Origin: Utricularia gibba
Taxonomy: Eukaryota; Streptophyta; Magnoliopsida; Lamiales; Lentibulariaceae
Direction: 5' to 3'
Assembly (NCBI GenBank): GCA_002189035.1
Contig: NEEC01000002.1
Span: 5,851,001 to 5,915,000, forward strand
Length of the DNA: 64,000 nt
Of this stretch, positions 1 through 15,568 are shown one piece after another. A program made the position numbers and the translations under genes. How positions within the stretch are numbered: the stretch's first letter is position 1; each line of letters starts with the position of its first letter. The notes below the pieces were generated by a model that worked only from the letters and a program-made list of their open reading frames with translations, made no database searches and was not told the origin of the DNA.

Positions 1-152
1 TACATGTAGACAGTTCCGCTTGGGTGCATTGCAGTCCCGCAGCCATGGCATAAATCGGCAGGCGGGTTTCTCTCTGTAGACCCCGACGCATCAGCGCTGG
101 CCGAAGATTTGGAACCTGATGTCTTTTCCTTGCTGCTTTTTTTGTTCCACAT
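1..152 (-). CDS. Partial hypothetical protein, 5' end only (runs off the window)
   Basis: Reading the minus strand from an ATG at 152, the frame stays open for 50 codons to the window edge. It starts MWNKKSSKEK, continues with a Ser/Ala-rich stretch, and ends with a short Cys/His-containing segment (LCHGCGTAMHPSGT). A TATATATA box lies about 50 bases upstream of the ATG (199-206), correctly placed for minus-strand transcription. GC content is well above the flanking spacer. I do not recognise the family. The CxxC and nearby His could be the start of a zinc-binding motif, but the rest is outside the window. It may be a chance ORF. Confidence 0.35.
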   Translation of the reverse strand, partial: MWNKKSSKEKTSGSKSSASADASGSTERNPPADLCHGCGTAMHPSGTVYM

Positions 153-198
153 CTTTGTAATTGTGTAGTTTGTAGTAATATTTGATGGAAGCTAGCGG

Positions 199-206
199 TA
201 TATATA
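199..206 (-). promoter_or_regulatory. Candidate TATA box for the partial minus-strand ORF at 1-152
   Basis: TATATATA lies 47-54 bases upstream of the ATG at 152 on the minus strand. If transcription starts about 30 bases downstream, the leader would be short (near 20 nt). Position and sequence fit a plant TATA box, but AT-rich DNA makes chance matches common. Confidence 0.3.
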
Positions 207-689
207 CAAGCCACCATAAGGAAAAAAAAATTATGAGAATTGAGTTTGTTACAATAACTTAAGTGTTAATAATAAAGTTACATTTATATAAAAAAAATTT
301 CCACCGAAAAAACTGTAAAACCGTAAGAAAATTAGGTAACTAAAAAATGAATAATATCGTTCAAATGAAATAAGAGTAACAATATTTGATTACGACCACA
401 AGGATTATGATAATACAAAATATAGCATATTAGAATATATGACCTACATTGTTATTTGTAGGTAAAAAAAGTTATATTTATAATAATTATAAATAAATAT
501 ATTTAAAATATGAATTTAATGTGGAAATTTTTAACCTATAATAGTATTGTATGGCTTGAAGCACGCTCATTCAATCTATAATATAAGGATATATGCATAC
601 TTAGTTGAATAGCTGTCCTCATGAGAATGTTTTCTATGTTCCAATCATAGAGAATTGTAATTATTTGCCTTTATATTGATGATTGAATT

Positions 690-1600
690 TTCAATGACTT
701 AGAAATGGAAGGTGTAGATGAGTTCAAGAACAATATGTAATAGAAATTTGAAATGATAGATTTAGGCCTCATGCCATTTTACTTAAAACTTTTAAGTAAG
801 GCAGAAACATATAGCGTACCTTCCTTTCTCAAACATGGTTCACTAAGGATAGATATTCTGAAAAAATTTCATGTAAAAAAAATAGATGCAATAAGAATAT
901 TTCTCAGAAATGTCATTACTCCTAATACTACTCTCAGTCCAAGCATGTTAATTTTTCATGTTTTGATGTAATACTATGAACACACTTATTGAATCCGGAA
1001 TTAATTATTCTCTAATGATATATTTGTTGAACAAGTAGATACTTCAACTTATAGAAGATTTAATTGGGAGTTTGAGGTTGTTATGTTTGATATAGCTTCT
1101 TGAAAAAAAATACTAAATTGAGGTTTTTTAACTTTTTAAAAATAAAAAATATTTCTAAATTTTTAAATTTTTTGAAGTGTAAATCACTAATGCTATATAG
1201 CAAAATTGTTATTAGAACATTTTCCAGAAGTATAATTTTTTTTTTCAAATAAAACCTAATATACCTTATAAATGTTAATTCTAGCATGCATTTTGGAGTA
1301 CTCCTAGTGTATGGATTCGTGGAAAAACCAACTCAACTCACACACTGCATGAATTCTGCAGACCTTATATTAAAAGCACTATTGATTATGGTTTGCGGTA
1401 TGGAGGATCTGAAAATTTTGAGTTAAATGGTCTTAGTGATAGTGATGAGCAGATAAAAAAGATGATTAAAACAACACAGAAGGTGTTATGTTCTTTATAA
1501 GAAACTCAATTTTTATATAAAATTCAAAGAAGCAACTCTTTCTATTTGTAAAGATGAGTATGTTAAAAAGAGTGTATTACAAATGTGGTCATTTATAATA
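690..1600 (+). mobile_element. Decayed Ty1/copia retrotransposon fragment (RT to RNase H part of pol)
   Basis: Scattered stretches in all three plus-strand frames, in the right order, recall copia pol. They include an MIDLGLM-like segment near 753 (copia usually has EMTDLGLM), ILKKFH near 870, a VDTSTYRR-like segment near 1037, an EKPT segment near 1320, TIDYGLRYGG near 1380, a GLSDSDEQ-like stretch near 1430, and a KEATLSICKDEYV-like RNase H segment near 1530. Frames are broken by many stops and indels, and an AT-rich insertion sits at 1090-1270. No LTRs or target duplications are visible, so this is an old internal fragment. It is dead as sequence. Family assignment rests on motif order alone. 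Confidence 0.6.
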
Positions 1601-2390
1601 CAGAAAATTCACATAAAAGTGGTTATCCTTAAAAAAAAATTTCTAAATATGTGAGATAGAATGAGAAGGTGGTCACATTTATAAATGAAACGTATGGTAA
1701 ATATCTTTGTTTGGGTCATATTTTTACTTGAAGGGACTGTAACCATTGAATATATTGCTGCAAATCTACCATTACCATATGAAAGAACCCTGCGATGCAT
1801 GAGCAAAGCAACACACATTGAAACCAGGCAGGTTTCATTTTATCAAAGATAAAGAGATTAAGCTGCTGTGTCGAACATAGAAGCCGCTTCTTTGATCCCC
1901 TCCCACCGCCGCCAGTCATTTATTTTGTCAACGCAGTGTACTTTGCTTCTTGTACAAATATCGTCCATGTTGAAATGAAACGCCAGTCGATGCCTCATGG
2001 GGTGTGCACTTTGAAGTGATCAATTGAATGGTCGGTTCTGAAAATTTTTTCCTGATACGGAGGTTAGGTGTTTGGGTGCTTTTTACCAGTCTAAGTGATA
2101 ATGGCTCTATGGAGCTTCTGCTGCAACAAGGATAACAAGTACTCGGAAACGAAAGGAAACTGATGGGGATCAGATGAAGGTGCTTTAATCATTCAGAAAG
2201 GTTTAGTCCCATTTCTGAAGTTGATGAGAATGGAGGAAGGGATACAACTCTGGCTTGGAAACCAAACCCCCCATCTACGTCTACCAACGACTACAGGCAA
2301 AACAAGTTCAGAAAGCAAAAGTTTTGAAGCCTCCCTCCATCAGTATTCACCCCCATTCAGCAAAAACCACCATGGAATTGCTGGTGTATT
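1601..2390. other. Spacer and probable 3' flank of the WRKY gene
   Basis: No convincing coding region. Short ORFs at 2221-2512 overlap the antisense of the last WRKY exon and its 3' flank. The part next to 2391 is probably the WRKY 3' UTR. Confidence 0.4.
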
Positions 2391-3759
2391 CTACGTATTG
2401 GATGAGTGGGCAGCCAGCTTTGTGTGGCTGTGTTCCCCTTCATAAGTCACGATCAGCATCGATGGTTCGTCTACGCATCTCTCAACATGTTTCCTCGCAG
2501 GGCACCCTCTAACACTGCTGCACTTGTAGTAACCCCTGCAAGCGAAAACAGGCTCACAAGGTTTGTATGATGTGTGTGAAAATCTATTTTAAACATCAGA
2601 TTTCAGTGAAATCATTGCAAGGGAGTGTTTTGCTAGGAAATAAACTTGAAAAGAGTAACCCTCATACAATCCCCTATCTCTGATTGGAAGTTCAGCTACC
2701 TTAGCACAAAGGTAAAAACGCAGTAATGCAGATCCCATGACAGAGCATAAACAAATCACTTCCAAACACCCCCTGTTAACGCCTTGCAAAAGTCATTTGA
2801 AAACTAGGATATCGCAAGCTCCAAGCAAACATATGTAACATGAAAATCCGCAAAGACATTAGCCAAGCTATTATACCTAGGATGAGGAGACCCCTTGATG
2901 GGTTTCTGGCCATATTTTCTCCAAGAGTACTCATCTGGTGGGATATCAGCTAACTTATTGCTGATAGCAGGAACCTTGATTGACCTTTTGATCCTGTGCT
3001 TCCTGTGTATATGCAAAAAACAGAGAAACTCAGACTCATCTCCATGATGAGAAGCACAAACATACTCAAAAGCAGTAACCTTTTCTTGGAACAATGGCAT
3101 TTTCCACTTCCTCCACATTTAACGCGTCCATCATCCCCTCTGGCAGAGCACTTTCTCTTGTGATGATCAGAGCTCTGATCAGCTGACTTGGAGGCCCCAA
3201 TCAAACGAAAATTTCTACCATCCAAATTAGGAACACTCGCATCTACGCTCAACGAAGAGATAAAGGACCTAGTGCAAGATGAGCTATCAAAATTCAGGCT
3301 AACGCCACTAATGCTCCTCTCATACATCCCCTCTGCATTATGCTGCTTCAACTGCTGCTGCTGCTGAAGCTGAAGGCGCTGCTGCTGAAGGTAATGGTAA
3401 TTCTGCAAAGGGGTTTGCGGGGGAAGATGCGCAATTTGCGGATGGGAGCCTAACTGCAGAGGAGGGTTGATTTGAAGAAGTTGAAGGGCCTTCGGCGGCG
3501 GCTCATCTGCTCCAGCCACCGGAGATTCTAAGAAAATAGTTTCTGGTAAATGGGTAGGGCCTCTCTTGCCTCTTCTCACTCTAGCATGCCCACAACCAGA
3601 ACCAAGAAGGGAAACAACCTTCTTAAACTTCTGCACAGCATCTTCTGTTTGGTCCGCCAAGCTCTCCCATTGGCTCTGGTCTTGATGCTGGGACAAGACA
3701 TTAATAACTCTATGGCAAGTAGCAACCGCTGCGTACGCCGCCATTTCCACCTCCTCCAT
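2391..3759 (-). CDS. WRKY transcription factor, group IId (WRKY21/39/74-like)
   Basis: This is a sequence-specific nuclear regulator that binds W-box DNA. Three exons (3759-3080, 3002-2877, 2535-2391) give 316 aa. The ATG at 3759 starts [11 protein letters not shown], as group IId members of the WRKY21/39/74 branch do; an upstream in-frame TTG at 3801 is not used. In order it has the N-terminal [11 protein letters not shown] motif (about residues 57-67), a Gln-rich stretch of poly-Q and HPQ repeats (about 105-150), a basic KKRKHRIKR region, then the WRKY domain with WRKYGQK at 254-260. Zinc ligands C274, C280, H304 and H306 fit C-X5-C-X23-H-X-H. The last intron splits the domain after PR and before GYYKC, the conserved IId position. 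All phases agree and the frame is intact. Confidence 0.93.
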
Positions 3760-5164
3760 ATCAGAAAACAATCCCCAGCCCAAACCCTTGTTCAAGATCA
3801 ATGAACCCTAACTTCGAAAGGCAGGGGACGGACTAACACCCACAAAAACAGAAAAATGGATCCCCAAGCATCGGAAAAACCACAAAACGCAGAAACTCAA
3901 TTCCCAACAAGAAGCAGAACCCAGCTTACCCCGGCACCATAAATTGAATTAAAGAGCGCAGAATTGAAAAAGAAGCATCAAAGCATGAAATTCAAACCCC
4001 CCCAAAAAAGTTGAAATTAAAGAAGAAGAAAGTGAAGCCCGGAGCCCGAGCGAGGGAGGACCTTTTGCAGAAAAATTATGATAGAAAATTAGGCTAGATT
4101 CTTTCAACCCCGACATAGGGGCTGACTAGGGAGAGAAAAGAAGTGATTGATGGGTGCCTGATAGGAGAGGAGGAGAAGACTTTTGCCTTGCTTTTGCCAG
4201 AGGACTCAGACAGAACAAACAAACAAGCAAGAAAAGCAATCCATCCACCCAAGGGAAGCAACGAAAATTACTTGTTTTTTTCGTTGGAAAAAATAATATT
4301 TAATTATTTCCGTTAATTTAAATGCGAGATATTCATTTAATATTACTCATATAAAAAAAATAACAAAAAATTATCGAATTTTATATTTTAAAAGGGCTCG
4401 AGTGGATAATATTAAAAAAAGGAAATACCGGAAGATGGGCTGCCCTGCCACTCTTGGAAGTGGAGCCCCGGATACGGCAATCGCGTGCGGGCCCATTTGA
4501 TATATTTAGAATTTTGAGTCGCGTCTCACTTTGGGTAGTGGGCCACGCCACCCCAAATCTCTTGTTTTATATTTCAGTTTCTACGGACCAAAATTAAAAA
4601 ATATATCAAATTAAAAATTATAAATTGTGCTAAGAAATTAAAATTTCGAAAATATAAACATAATTTTATTTACTTTTATATTGATTATAAAAATATTAAT
4701 GATGTGTTCAAAAAATATTAATTTTAACTGTACCAAAAATATTTTTGAATTTATACTGAATACAAAAATAGATTATTCATTACTTTTTAATTTAACCCAT
4801 TTTTCTCAAAAATAATTTTCAAACACTCTTAATTTTATTTATACTTTTATAAATTATTTTTTTACTTTTCTATAAATAAAAATAAATTCAAAATTTTTTC
4901 CAGAAGACTAAATTATTTTGCTTTTTTATGTCAAAAATCTAAAATTTCTAAAAAAATTTAAAAGCCCCACAAACGCAGAAATTAATTGGTATTTAAAATG
5001 CATTCTACACTGCTTTGTTTTGAATTTCAAAATATGCATTAATTAGGAGGGATTCTAAATACCTGGAACTCCGGCCTCTGGGTTTGAATGAACGAACTAC
5101 AAGAGCATTCTGCATTAGAAATGCACAGTCGCACAAAAATAGGATACCGCACAGCAGTTGTTCA
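3760..5164. other. WRKY leader, AT-rich spacer and UTP18 3' flank
   Basis: 3760-4250 is purine-rich and moderate in GC on the plus strand and is probably the WRKY 5' UTR and promoter. 4260-4990 is AT-rich with no ORF or repeat I can name. 5000-5164 is probably the UTP18 3' UTR. Confidence 0.4.
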
Positions 5165-6856
5165 CTATGCCGCTGTATAGTGATGCAGCTTGTATAGCAG
5201 AACTTTTCCGGCAGCATTCCCAACAGTCAGGAAGCCTCCACGGGGGCTGAAGTCCATGCAACAGGGATACTGCAGAGAGTGATTGTGGCGAGGCCAGTTC
5301 TCGAACACGCTCAAGGAAGGCACATGGACAAGCCTCATGCTGTTCCTCATCATGCGAGAGCCTATCGCCAGGATCTGCGCGTCCGGGTTGAACTTCATGA
5401 AGTCCACGCTCTCTGTCAAGTTCTTGAAGGATTTCAGAGGCTTCTTTTTGCCGTTCAGGAACTGTTCCCTGTTGTAGAGGTTCACGACCCCGCTGCTTGA
5501 GCCTGCAGCGAACAAGCTTCTGTCGGGAGAGATGCAGAGGGATGTGCCCTTGAGGCAGCCTTCGTCGACGCCGATGTGCATGCATGACATCTTTTGCATG
5601 TCCCACACGTAGACGCGTCCGTCGTCACCGGAACTCAGAAGCTGCTTGCTGTCACTGGTGAAGGCTAGTGATCGGACTGCTGCATGCATTTTCAGTGTCC
5701 CGATCATCTCCTTTGTCTTTGTGGAAGCTAATAGGATATGGCCTTCGTTGCCGAGGAATGCAATGGTTTTTGAGTCAGGGCTTACCTCGAAGGATTCCAA
5801 GCTTTTTTCATCTCTTCCAATGAAAGGGCCGAATTTGCTTATCTTTGCTTCGACTAAATCGAAGGCGTAGGCAAACTTTCGTCGTCCAGACACAATGACC
5901 TGGGATCCATCAGGCAGGAATGCGGCCTTGCGAATAGGACAGTCTTCTAGGAAAATGCTTTGTACTAACTCGTTCTTCTTGCCATCAATTTGGAAGAATT
6001 TGAGGGTCTTATCCAAGCCACCAACAAGCAGCAGCTCAGCATTGTTGTGGAACTGAACAGAATTGATGGGAGCATCTGAAGAATAATTCACATTAGCATT
6101 CACCAATTTTGAAAACTCGAGAATCCGAGGTAATAACTTCACACCCCTTTTCGAGATAAGATCTTCATTTGTTGTTAGAATGCCATCATCATCAACAAGG
6201 TCCTGATACCGATTGTTTACTACCATACCATCTTCTTGATCAGAATCATCATCATCGTCATCATCATACTTTCTCCGGTGATTATCAGGCTGACTCCACT
6301 CAGTTCCTGGGTTCATCTTAGCATGCTGTGCTCGCAATCTTGAGACATATGCAGAACCAGAAATGACGGTTTCACCATCTACCTTCCTCAGCTTTCGTAA
6401 TTTGTTGACTTGTGCTATATCAACGGTAATTTTCTCCTCTTCATCATCAACCCATACAGGTCTTCCTTGTTTCTTTTCTAGCTGAACGATATTTTCCTCG
6501 GCACTGTCAAGCTCCTCCTTATGCGCAGACAACATACTATTCGCGGATTTATCGGTGAAGAACAAAGCGCATTCGTTGTCACTTTCATCACTAGTTTCAG
6601 CATCTTGCTTCCCAAACTTGATTGGATGGTGCAATGAACCAAATAAAGCTTGTTCAAGCCGCTCCATTTCCTGCTCCTCAGCCTTGCACACTTCTTTCCC
6701 TCGCTTCCTTTTCCCACTTGCTTCATCCAGAACTATCTCCTTTCTAGCGTCGCCATTCCCTCCGGCTTCTTCCTCAAAAACATCCTTTTCCTTCTTTTTC
6801 ACAGATTTTTTCTTACGCAACCCACTCACTGAAGCATTTGATGAGATTGACTCCAT
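5165..6856 (-). CDS. UTP18: UTP18-like WD40 protein (U3 snoRNP / SSU processome)
   Basis: Single coding exon of 563 aa. By family, UTP18 is a nucleolar WD40 subunit of the small-subunit processome, needed for early 18S pre-rRNA cleavage. Seen here: a lysine-rich N-terminus (KKKSVKKKEK), an acidic and charged region with a run of Asp near residue 200, and then a C-terminal beta-propeller with WD-type repeats (for example a VYVWDM segment, GGLDKTLKFF, and a final LLYKLHH). The start is the ATG at 6856; another ATG lies directly upstream at 6859. Upstream, TTATCTTGCAG ends about 25 bases before the ATG and looks like the acceptor of a 5' UTR intron. The frame is intact and the length is close to plant orthologues. 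Confidence 0.9.
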   Translation of the reverse strand: MESISSNASVSGLRKKKSVKKKEKDVFEEEAGGNGDARKEIVLDEASGKRKRGKEVCKAEEQEMERLEQALFGSLHHPIKFGKQDAETSDESDNECALFFTDKSANSMLSAHKEELDSAEENIVQLEKKQGRPVWVDDEEEKITVDIAQVNKLRKLRKVDGETVISGSAYVSRLRAQHAKMNPGTEWSQPDNHRRKYDDDDDDDSDQEDGMVVNNRYQDLVDDDGILTTNEDLISKRGVKLLPRILEFSKLVNANVNYSSDAPINSVQFHNNAELLLVGGLDKTLKFFQIDGKKNELVQSIFLEDCPIRKAAFLPDGSQVIVSGRRKFAYAFDLVEAKISKFGPFIGRDEKSLESFEVSPDSKTIAFLGNEGHILLASTKTKEMIGTLKMHAAVRSLAFTSDSKQLLSSGDDGRVYVWDMQKMSCMHIGVDEGCLKGTSLCISPDRSLFAAGSSSGVVNLYNREQFLNGKKKPLKSFKNLTESVDFMKFNPDAQILAIGSRMMRNSMRLVHVPSLSVFENWPRHNHSLQYPCCMDFSPRGGFLTVGNAAGKVLLYKLHHYTAA

Positions 6857-7861
6857 CATCACCAACGGAACAAACAGCCTCTGCAAGATAATCGGAAAAT
6901 CAGAATACCAGTCAGTGATCAATTTTTATGAAATCAATTCATATTCACCAAATAAACAAGCAGATTCTAAAAGGATACCGAAGGATCACAAAAAAAACAA
7001 TACAAGAAGGAAATTAGGGCTACGAATCGACTCGCCAGTTGAGAAAAGAACGACACTCACAGCTTATTCTTCTTTCCTAGTGCTTAGAAATGGTAGCCAC
7101 GTTTCGTTTCTGTATGATATGGCGGGTGTGGTTGTCCGGCGGAGGCGGAGGCGGCGTCGAGGATGCGCAACGCTGTATGTTCTGACCTAATTCATTATAG
7201 AAAAACATTTGGGCCAATTTCAGACTTCGTAAGTGGGCTTCTTTGGTTTGCTTTTCATTAAAATTATTATATTTAATGGTAGAGTATATTATTATTTAAA
7301 AAATATTTTTTTGAATTATGAATTATTTAGAATTGCATTAAATTCGAATTCTTTTAAAATAAAAACTTTTTATAATTTAATCACTATTTTCACTATTTAC
7401 GATCAATTTTCGAAATGATCACTTTATTTTTTTCGTAAAAAAAATTAAAAAATAAGCTATTCAATTATGATTACCCAAATTAAGAATGGTATATACATGG
7501 ATCATGATTTTTTAATTATTAAAAAATAAAAATTATGGAATAGACTACCAAAATAATTATTATACTTATATTTTTAAATATAAATTATTTACATTAAAAA
7601 ACGAATAAAATGATTTATATACTTTTAAATTACGATAATAGAAAATAGAGAAAGGTTACGGGAATCTTCTCCCCCTTCCCTGTGTTATCTGCATTCTCTG
7701 CTCCTGAACAGCTACCTGCCTTCGGTGAGAAGCTTATGTGGAAGCCATTAGGCCTCACTCTAACATGCACACCGCAGAATGGCACTCCTTCTCCACCGCC
7801 CAATTTCGTATAAGTATCCCCATTCCCTGTTTCACATCATCCACATCCACATTTCATCGCC
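6857..7861. other. UTP18 5' region and AT-rich spacer before the 11S globulin gene
   Basis: 6857-7190 holds the UTP18 leader, including a likely 5' UTR intron and first exon. 7200-7650 is very AT-rich with no ORF above background. 7660-7861 is the 11S promoter and leader. Confidence 0.4.
7764..7769 (+). promoter_or_regulatory. RY element (CATGCA) in the 11S globulin promoter
   Basis: CATGCAC lies 98 bases upstream of the 11S start codon. The RY/legumin box is the known binding site of B3 factors (ABI3/FUS3/LEC2) in seed storage promoters. The match is exact, but a 6-mer alone is weak evidence; the downstream gene family raises its credibility. Confidence 0.5.
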
Positions 7862-9402
7862 ATGGCTACGAAGCTCGAGTTCCTCTTCCTCACTCTTGTG
7901 CCTCTGCTTCTTTTCTCCTCAGTCGCCATAGAAGCGGTGTCCGAGGGAGACAGGGCCGCTGCAACATCGACAAAATCGACGCCCGTGAACCGTCCTACAC
8001 CCGGAAAGCAGAAGGCGGCGTCTCTGAGTTCTGGGATCACAGCAACGATGAGTTCCAGTGCGCCGGAGTTACCATCCACCGCCACCGACTCCGCCAAAAT
8101 GCTCTCATGCTCCCGGCTTACCACAACGCTCCGGTTCTCGCTTACATTGTTCAGGGTCAGTACATTTATATTTATCGATAGGGTGATTCTTCAACGTGAG
8201 AGAGATAAGTGGTAGACTGTTTACTGCAGGCCGGGGTATATTCGGGTTGATGATTTCGGGTTGCCCTGAAACCTACGAGTCGCCGCAAGAATGGGGGAGA
8301 GCACCGGTGAAGGCGGGAGGAGATTCAGGGATAGGCATCAGAAGGTTGGGCATTTCAGGGAGGGAGATATTATTGCGATCCCGGCTGGTGCTGCTCACTG
8401 GGCTTACAACAATGGCGATCAAGAACTCGTCGTGGTTTCTTTGCAGGACACCGCAAACTTCGCCAATCAACTCGATCGAACCCCCAGGGTAAATCAAAAT
8501 TGCATGGATCTGCAACATCAAATAATTGCAGAGCATGAAGTAATTCTAGTTTTTTTTTTTTTTCTCGTTAGTCTTTCTTCCTCGCCGGAAACCCGGAAAG
8601 AGGACAAGAACAGAGCTCGCGCAGAGGCAGCGGTGAGCATGAGTTTGGGAATGTTTTCCGGGGCTTCGATACCCGTTTGCTGTCGGAAATATTCCAAGTA
8701 AACGAGGAGACAGCAAGGAAGCTCCAGGGAGAGAATGATAACAGGGGCCATTTGGTCATCGTGGAGAGATCACTCCAAGTACTCTCTCCACCACTCCGCG
8801 GCGAGGAGAGAGAATACGATGAAGAGCCCATCAGAGGAAATGGACTAGAGGAGACAGTGTGCACCGCCAGAATCAGGGAGAACATCGACAGGCCTTCACG
8901 CGCCGACGTTTACAATCCACGCGCCGGTCGTTACAGCACCGCAAACAGCCTCACTCTCCCGATTCTCCGCTTTATCGGCCTCAGCGCCGCCAGAGGCGTT
9001 CTCCAAAAGAACGCAATAATGTCCCCACACTGGTACGTGAACGCCCACAGCATAGTCTACTTCACGCGGGGACAGGGCAGAGCGCAGGTGGTGAACCACC
9101 GCGGAGAAGCGGTGTTCGACGGGCAGGTGAAGGAAGGTCAAGTCTTGGTGGTACCATTCAACTTTGCGGTCGTGAAGCAGGCGTCGGAACAGGAGAATCT
9201 CGAGTGGGTGGAGTTCAACACTAACCACAATGCAATGATCAATACACTCAGCGGCCGGACATCCGCCCTTCGCGCGATGCCGGCAGATGTCCTCGCGGCG
9301 GCGTATCAGATTCCCAGGGAGGAGGCGCAGAGGCTCAAATTCTCCAGGGTGGAGACCTTCTTCAGCACCGGCAGGAGCAGCCGCGGGAAGGCGTCAGCCT
9401 AA
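7862..9402 (+). CDS. 11S globulin (legumin-type) seed storage protein; frame broken twice
   Basis: A bicupin storage protein, made as a precursor on the ER and cleaved in the protein storage vacuole. Exons are 7862-8155, 8230-8488 and 8572-9402. Exon 1 encodes a hydrophobic signal peptide ([18 protein letters not shown]). Further on are [10 protein letters not shown] and FQCAG with the expected cysteines, SGCPETY, the first cupin ([15 protein letters not shown]), the NGLEE cleavage site of vacuolar processing enzyme, and the basic-chain cupin ending near [12 protein letters not shown]. The signal peptide and the GRCNID part are in different frames (about 7935-7962). A second shift lies between ETYESPQE and RRFRDRH (about 8285-8318). 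Each is a net loss of one base. Exon 3 is uninterrupted, so the third intron usual in this family is absent. It is either a young pseudogene or sequence error. Confidence 0.85.
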
Positions 9403-11251
9403 ATGTATCCATCGGGTTTTTGTGGGAATAATGTTGCATGCAAAACGGAATAAATGATGAGACCTGAAACTTAACACTTTGCCACCAAAGTTATCATCTT
9501 TCACTTCATCAGATAAACCCTTACATCGAGCATTTGGACTCCAGATTCTGTTCACAAACCGATTGAAACCGCATTCATGTTACCTCTCATATATCTGAGA
9601 AGTTCAAGTTTATAGAAGGAGCGTAGATAGTGATCACTGATATACTACGAAGCACCTTTCATCGTTTGGACAAATGAATTGGTATTCTTTTTTCAACAAT
9701 ACCTTTTGATTTATTATCAATTATCACTGATTTTAATAAAATTTTGTTTTTTATATTAATAAAATGATAAAAATAATAAATTTTAGATATTTTTAAATTT
9801 TTCGTATCAGTATGCATATCCATAGTAATTATTTTTTACAGTTATATGTAAACTTCAATAGCTTATTGGATATGCTGGGGGCATTACAAACGCTTTTGAG
9901 GTTTATCATTGTAAACATGGTTATGCATTGTCCTGAAATTCTATAATCTCAACATTGGGGACGACTCCTATTAAAATAAGCAATCTTATGTTAAAAAATC
10001 AAAATGAAATAATCAAATATATAAAAAATTATAAATCAATAATAATTGATTGAATTTAATTTTTTATAATATGATACATACTTTTTGTATACGTAGGTTT
10101 CACATATATTTATTCGATTAATCGAATTCTTAATTTCAATAGTTTTTATAAACATCTGCTTCGCTAGCCATGGAAGAGCAACAACCCGTTGAGCATTTTC
10201 AACTTGTTGGTAATCGACTGCTTTGGTGACGGCATTTATGCAGGTCTCCCCACCCACACGCAGCATCATGCTCCAATTGGAGTTCTTGCAGTTTGAGTGG
10301 TCATGACCGTTAGTGATAGAAGTTGTGTTTCATTCCTTATCTGAGCATCCGGATCCGTTGGTCTACAAGGCAGATGAATACTTGTCCATACAATTGCGTC
10401 TCTATTTAAGTTTCCTTTTTTTTTTTTTGTTTATATCAAATAAATACATATTCTATTTAATAAACATATCTTATAAATATATAATTAAAATATTATTGTT
10501 TTTTATAATATTTAAAGGAATAAGAAAATTTATTAAAAAAGTAAATAAGATTTAATAAATCATGTAAATATTTTATAAATCACATACACATTAAAAATAG
10601 GTATACCAAATAAAGTAATTTCCAATATTTATAAAGATAAATAAAATCTATTAGATTATTGTGTCAACTTTTTAGTTTTAAGGTAAAAAGAATAACATGC
10701 CAAATGTGAGATTTATAATTGGTAATAATTATAATTATGTTAATGAATTATTTTGCGGATAAAAAAGATAATTACTTTTTTATTTATCATATCCTGAATA
10801 ACAAAATCAGAGGATTCCACGTTTCGCTGTCATGCACCTGTCGCCGTCTGCTGCGCTCCTCTCCTCTTTTTCTCTTTTATTTTGTCTAATCGTCTCTCGC
10901 ACGCGTTTAGCGTTTCCCTCACCGCAGATCTCTGCCTCCGTCCCGGAGTGCAACTTAACTCGCCATGGATCATGGTTTTTCTAATGAATCCTCTAGGATT
11001 CCATGATTCAGCGAGGATCGGATAAGACTTTCTCAATTCACGTCTCCTCTTGAGGGTTTCTGTTCATATCGACGATGCGGCGTGGCTGAACCGGCGCTAA
11101 AAAGCAAGCGATCGGCAATTTGTGTTCTCTTTTATTGGCTTATGTGGTTGAGTTCACCTAATTCTGTTACTTTGCGATTTTTTGTGAAAGATTATTTGAG
11201 ATTCGGGTGTATTTGGTGTTTTTGAGCCTTGACTGGTTCCGGGTAGTTGAT
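9403..11251. other. 11S 3' flank, AT-rich spacer and CK1 promoter/leader
   Basis: An AATAAA at 9449-9454 could serve 11S polyadenylation. 9700-10800 is AT-rich. A small island of higher GC at 10140-10390 shows no recognisable product. 10800-11251 is higher in GC and CT-rich and is probably the CK1 promoter, 5' UTR and a leader intron. Confidence 0.4.
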
Positions 11252-15022
<3,771 letters not shown>

Positions 15023-15568
15023 ACCGGGTAAGCTTGCTTGTGTTAAAAAACCAGTGTGGGAAGGGAAAAAGAATCCCACCCTTTTCATCTCTTTCTTCAT
15101 ATCCTCTTTCCCTCCCTCCCTCTTGGGTGGGGTGGCGGGACTGGATGAGAAGACAGTAATCTTGACTTGTCGTGCTCATTGTAAAAAGACGTGTTGTGGG
15201 GGCACTTAGAGAGCTGGCATTTGTTGCAGTTGCATGCCTCAAGGATGCACGGAATGAGGTGTCAAATTTTCCATTTTTCAGACACAAGATTCTATGTAAT
15301 GTCAACAGTATTATTATTATAATGCATTTGTTTCTGTGATTCAGTTTAATCCAGCTGCTCTGTGGGTTTTTCTCCACGCCTTTCGGGCCTGAAACACTGC
15401 TTTCGCGATGGCTAACCCCAGATGACTAGCTGGGAGAGAAAACTAGGTGTAGAATAAAAAGGAGAATTGGTGTCATATAACCGGTAAAACAGATAGTAAA
15501 AAGAGAAATATATTCTGTTGAAAACATTAGAAAAAAAGTAAAGAAAGAAATTTGAGAAAATGAATTAA

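Noticed and set aside
3760-3801. Longer WRKY N-terminus from position 3801
   Set aside because: The first codon there is TTG. The ATG at 3759 gives the family-typical MEEVE start.
10036-10269. Minus-strand ORF in a small GC-rich island
   Set aside because: It ends in AT-rich low-complexity codons, and no family resemblance or splice sites were found.
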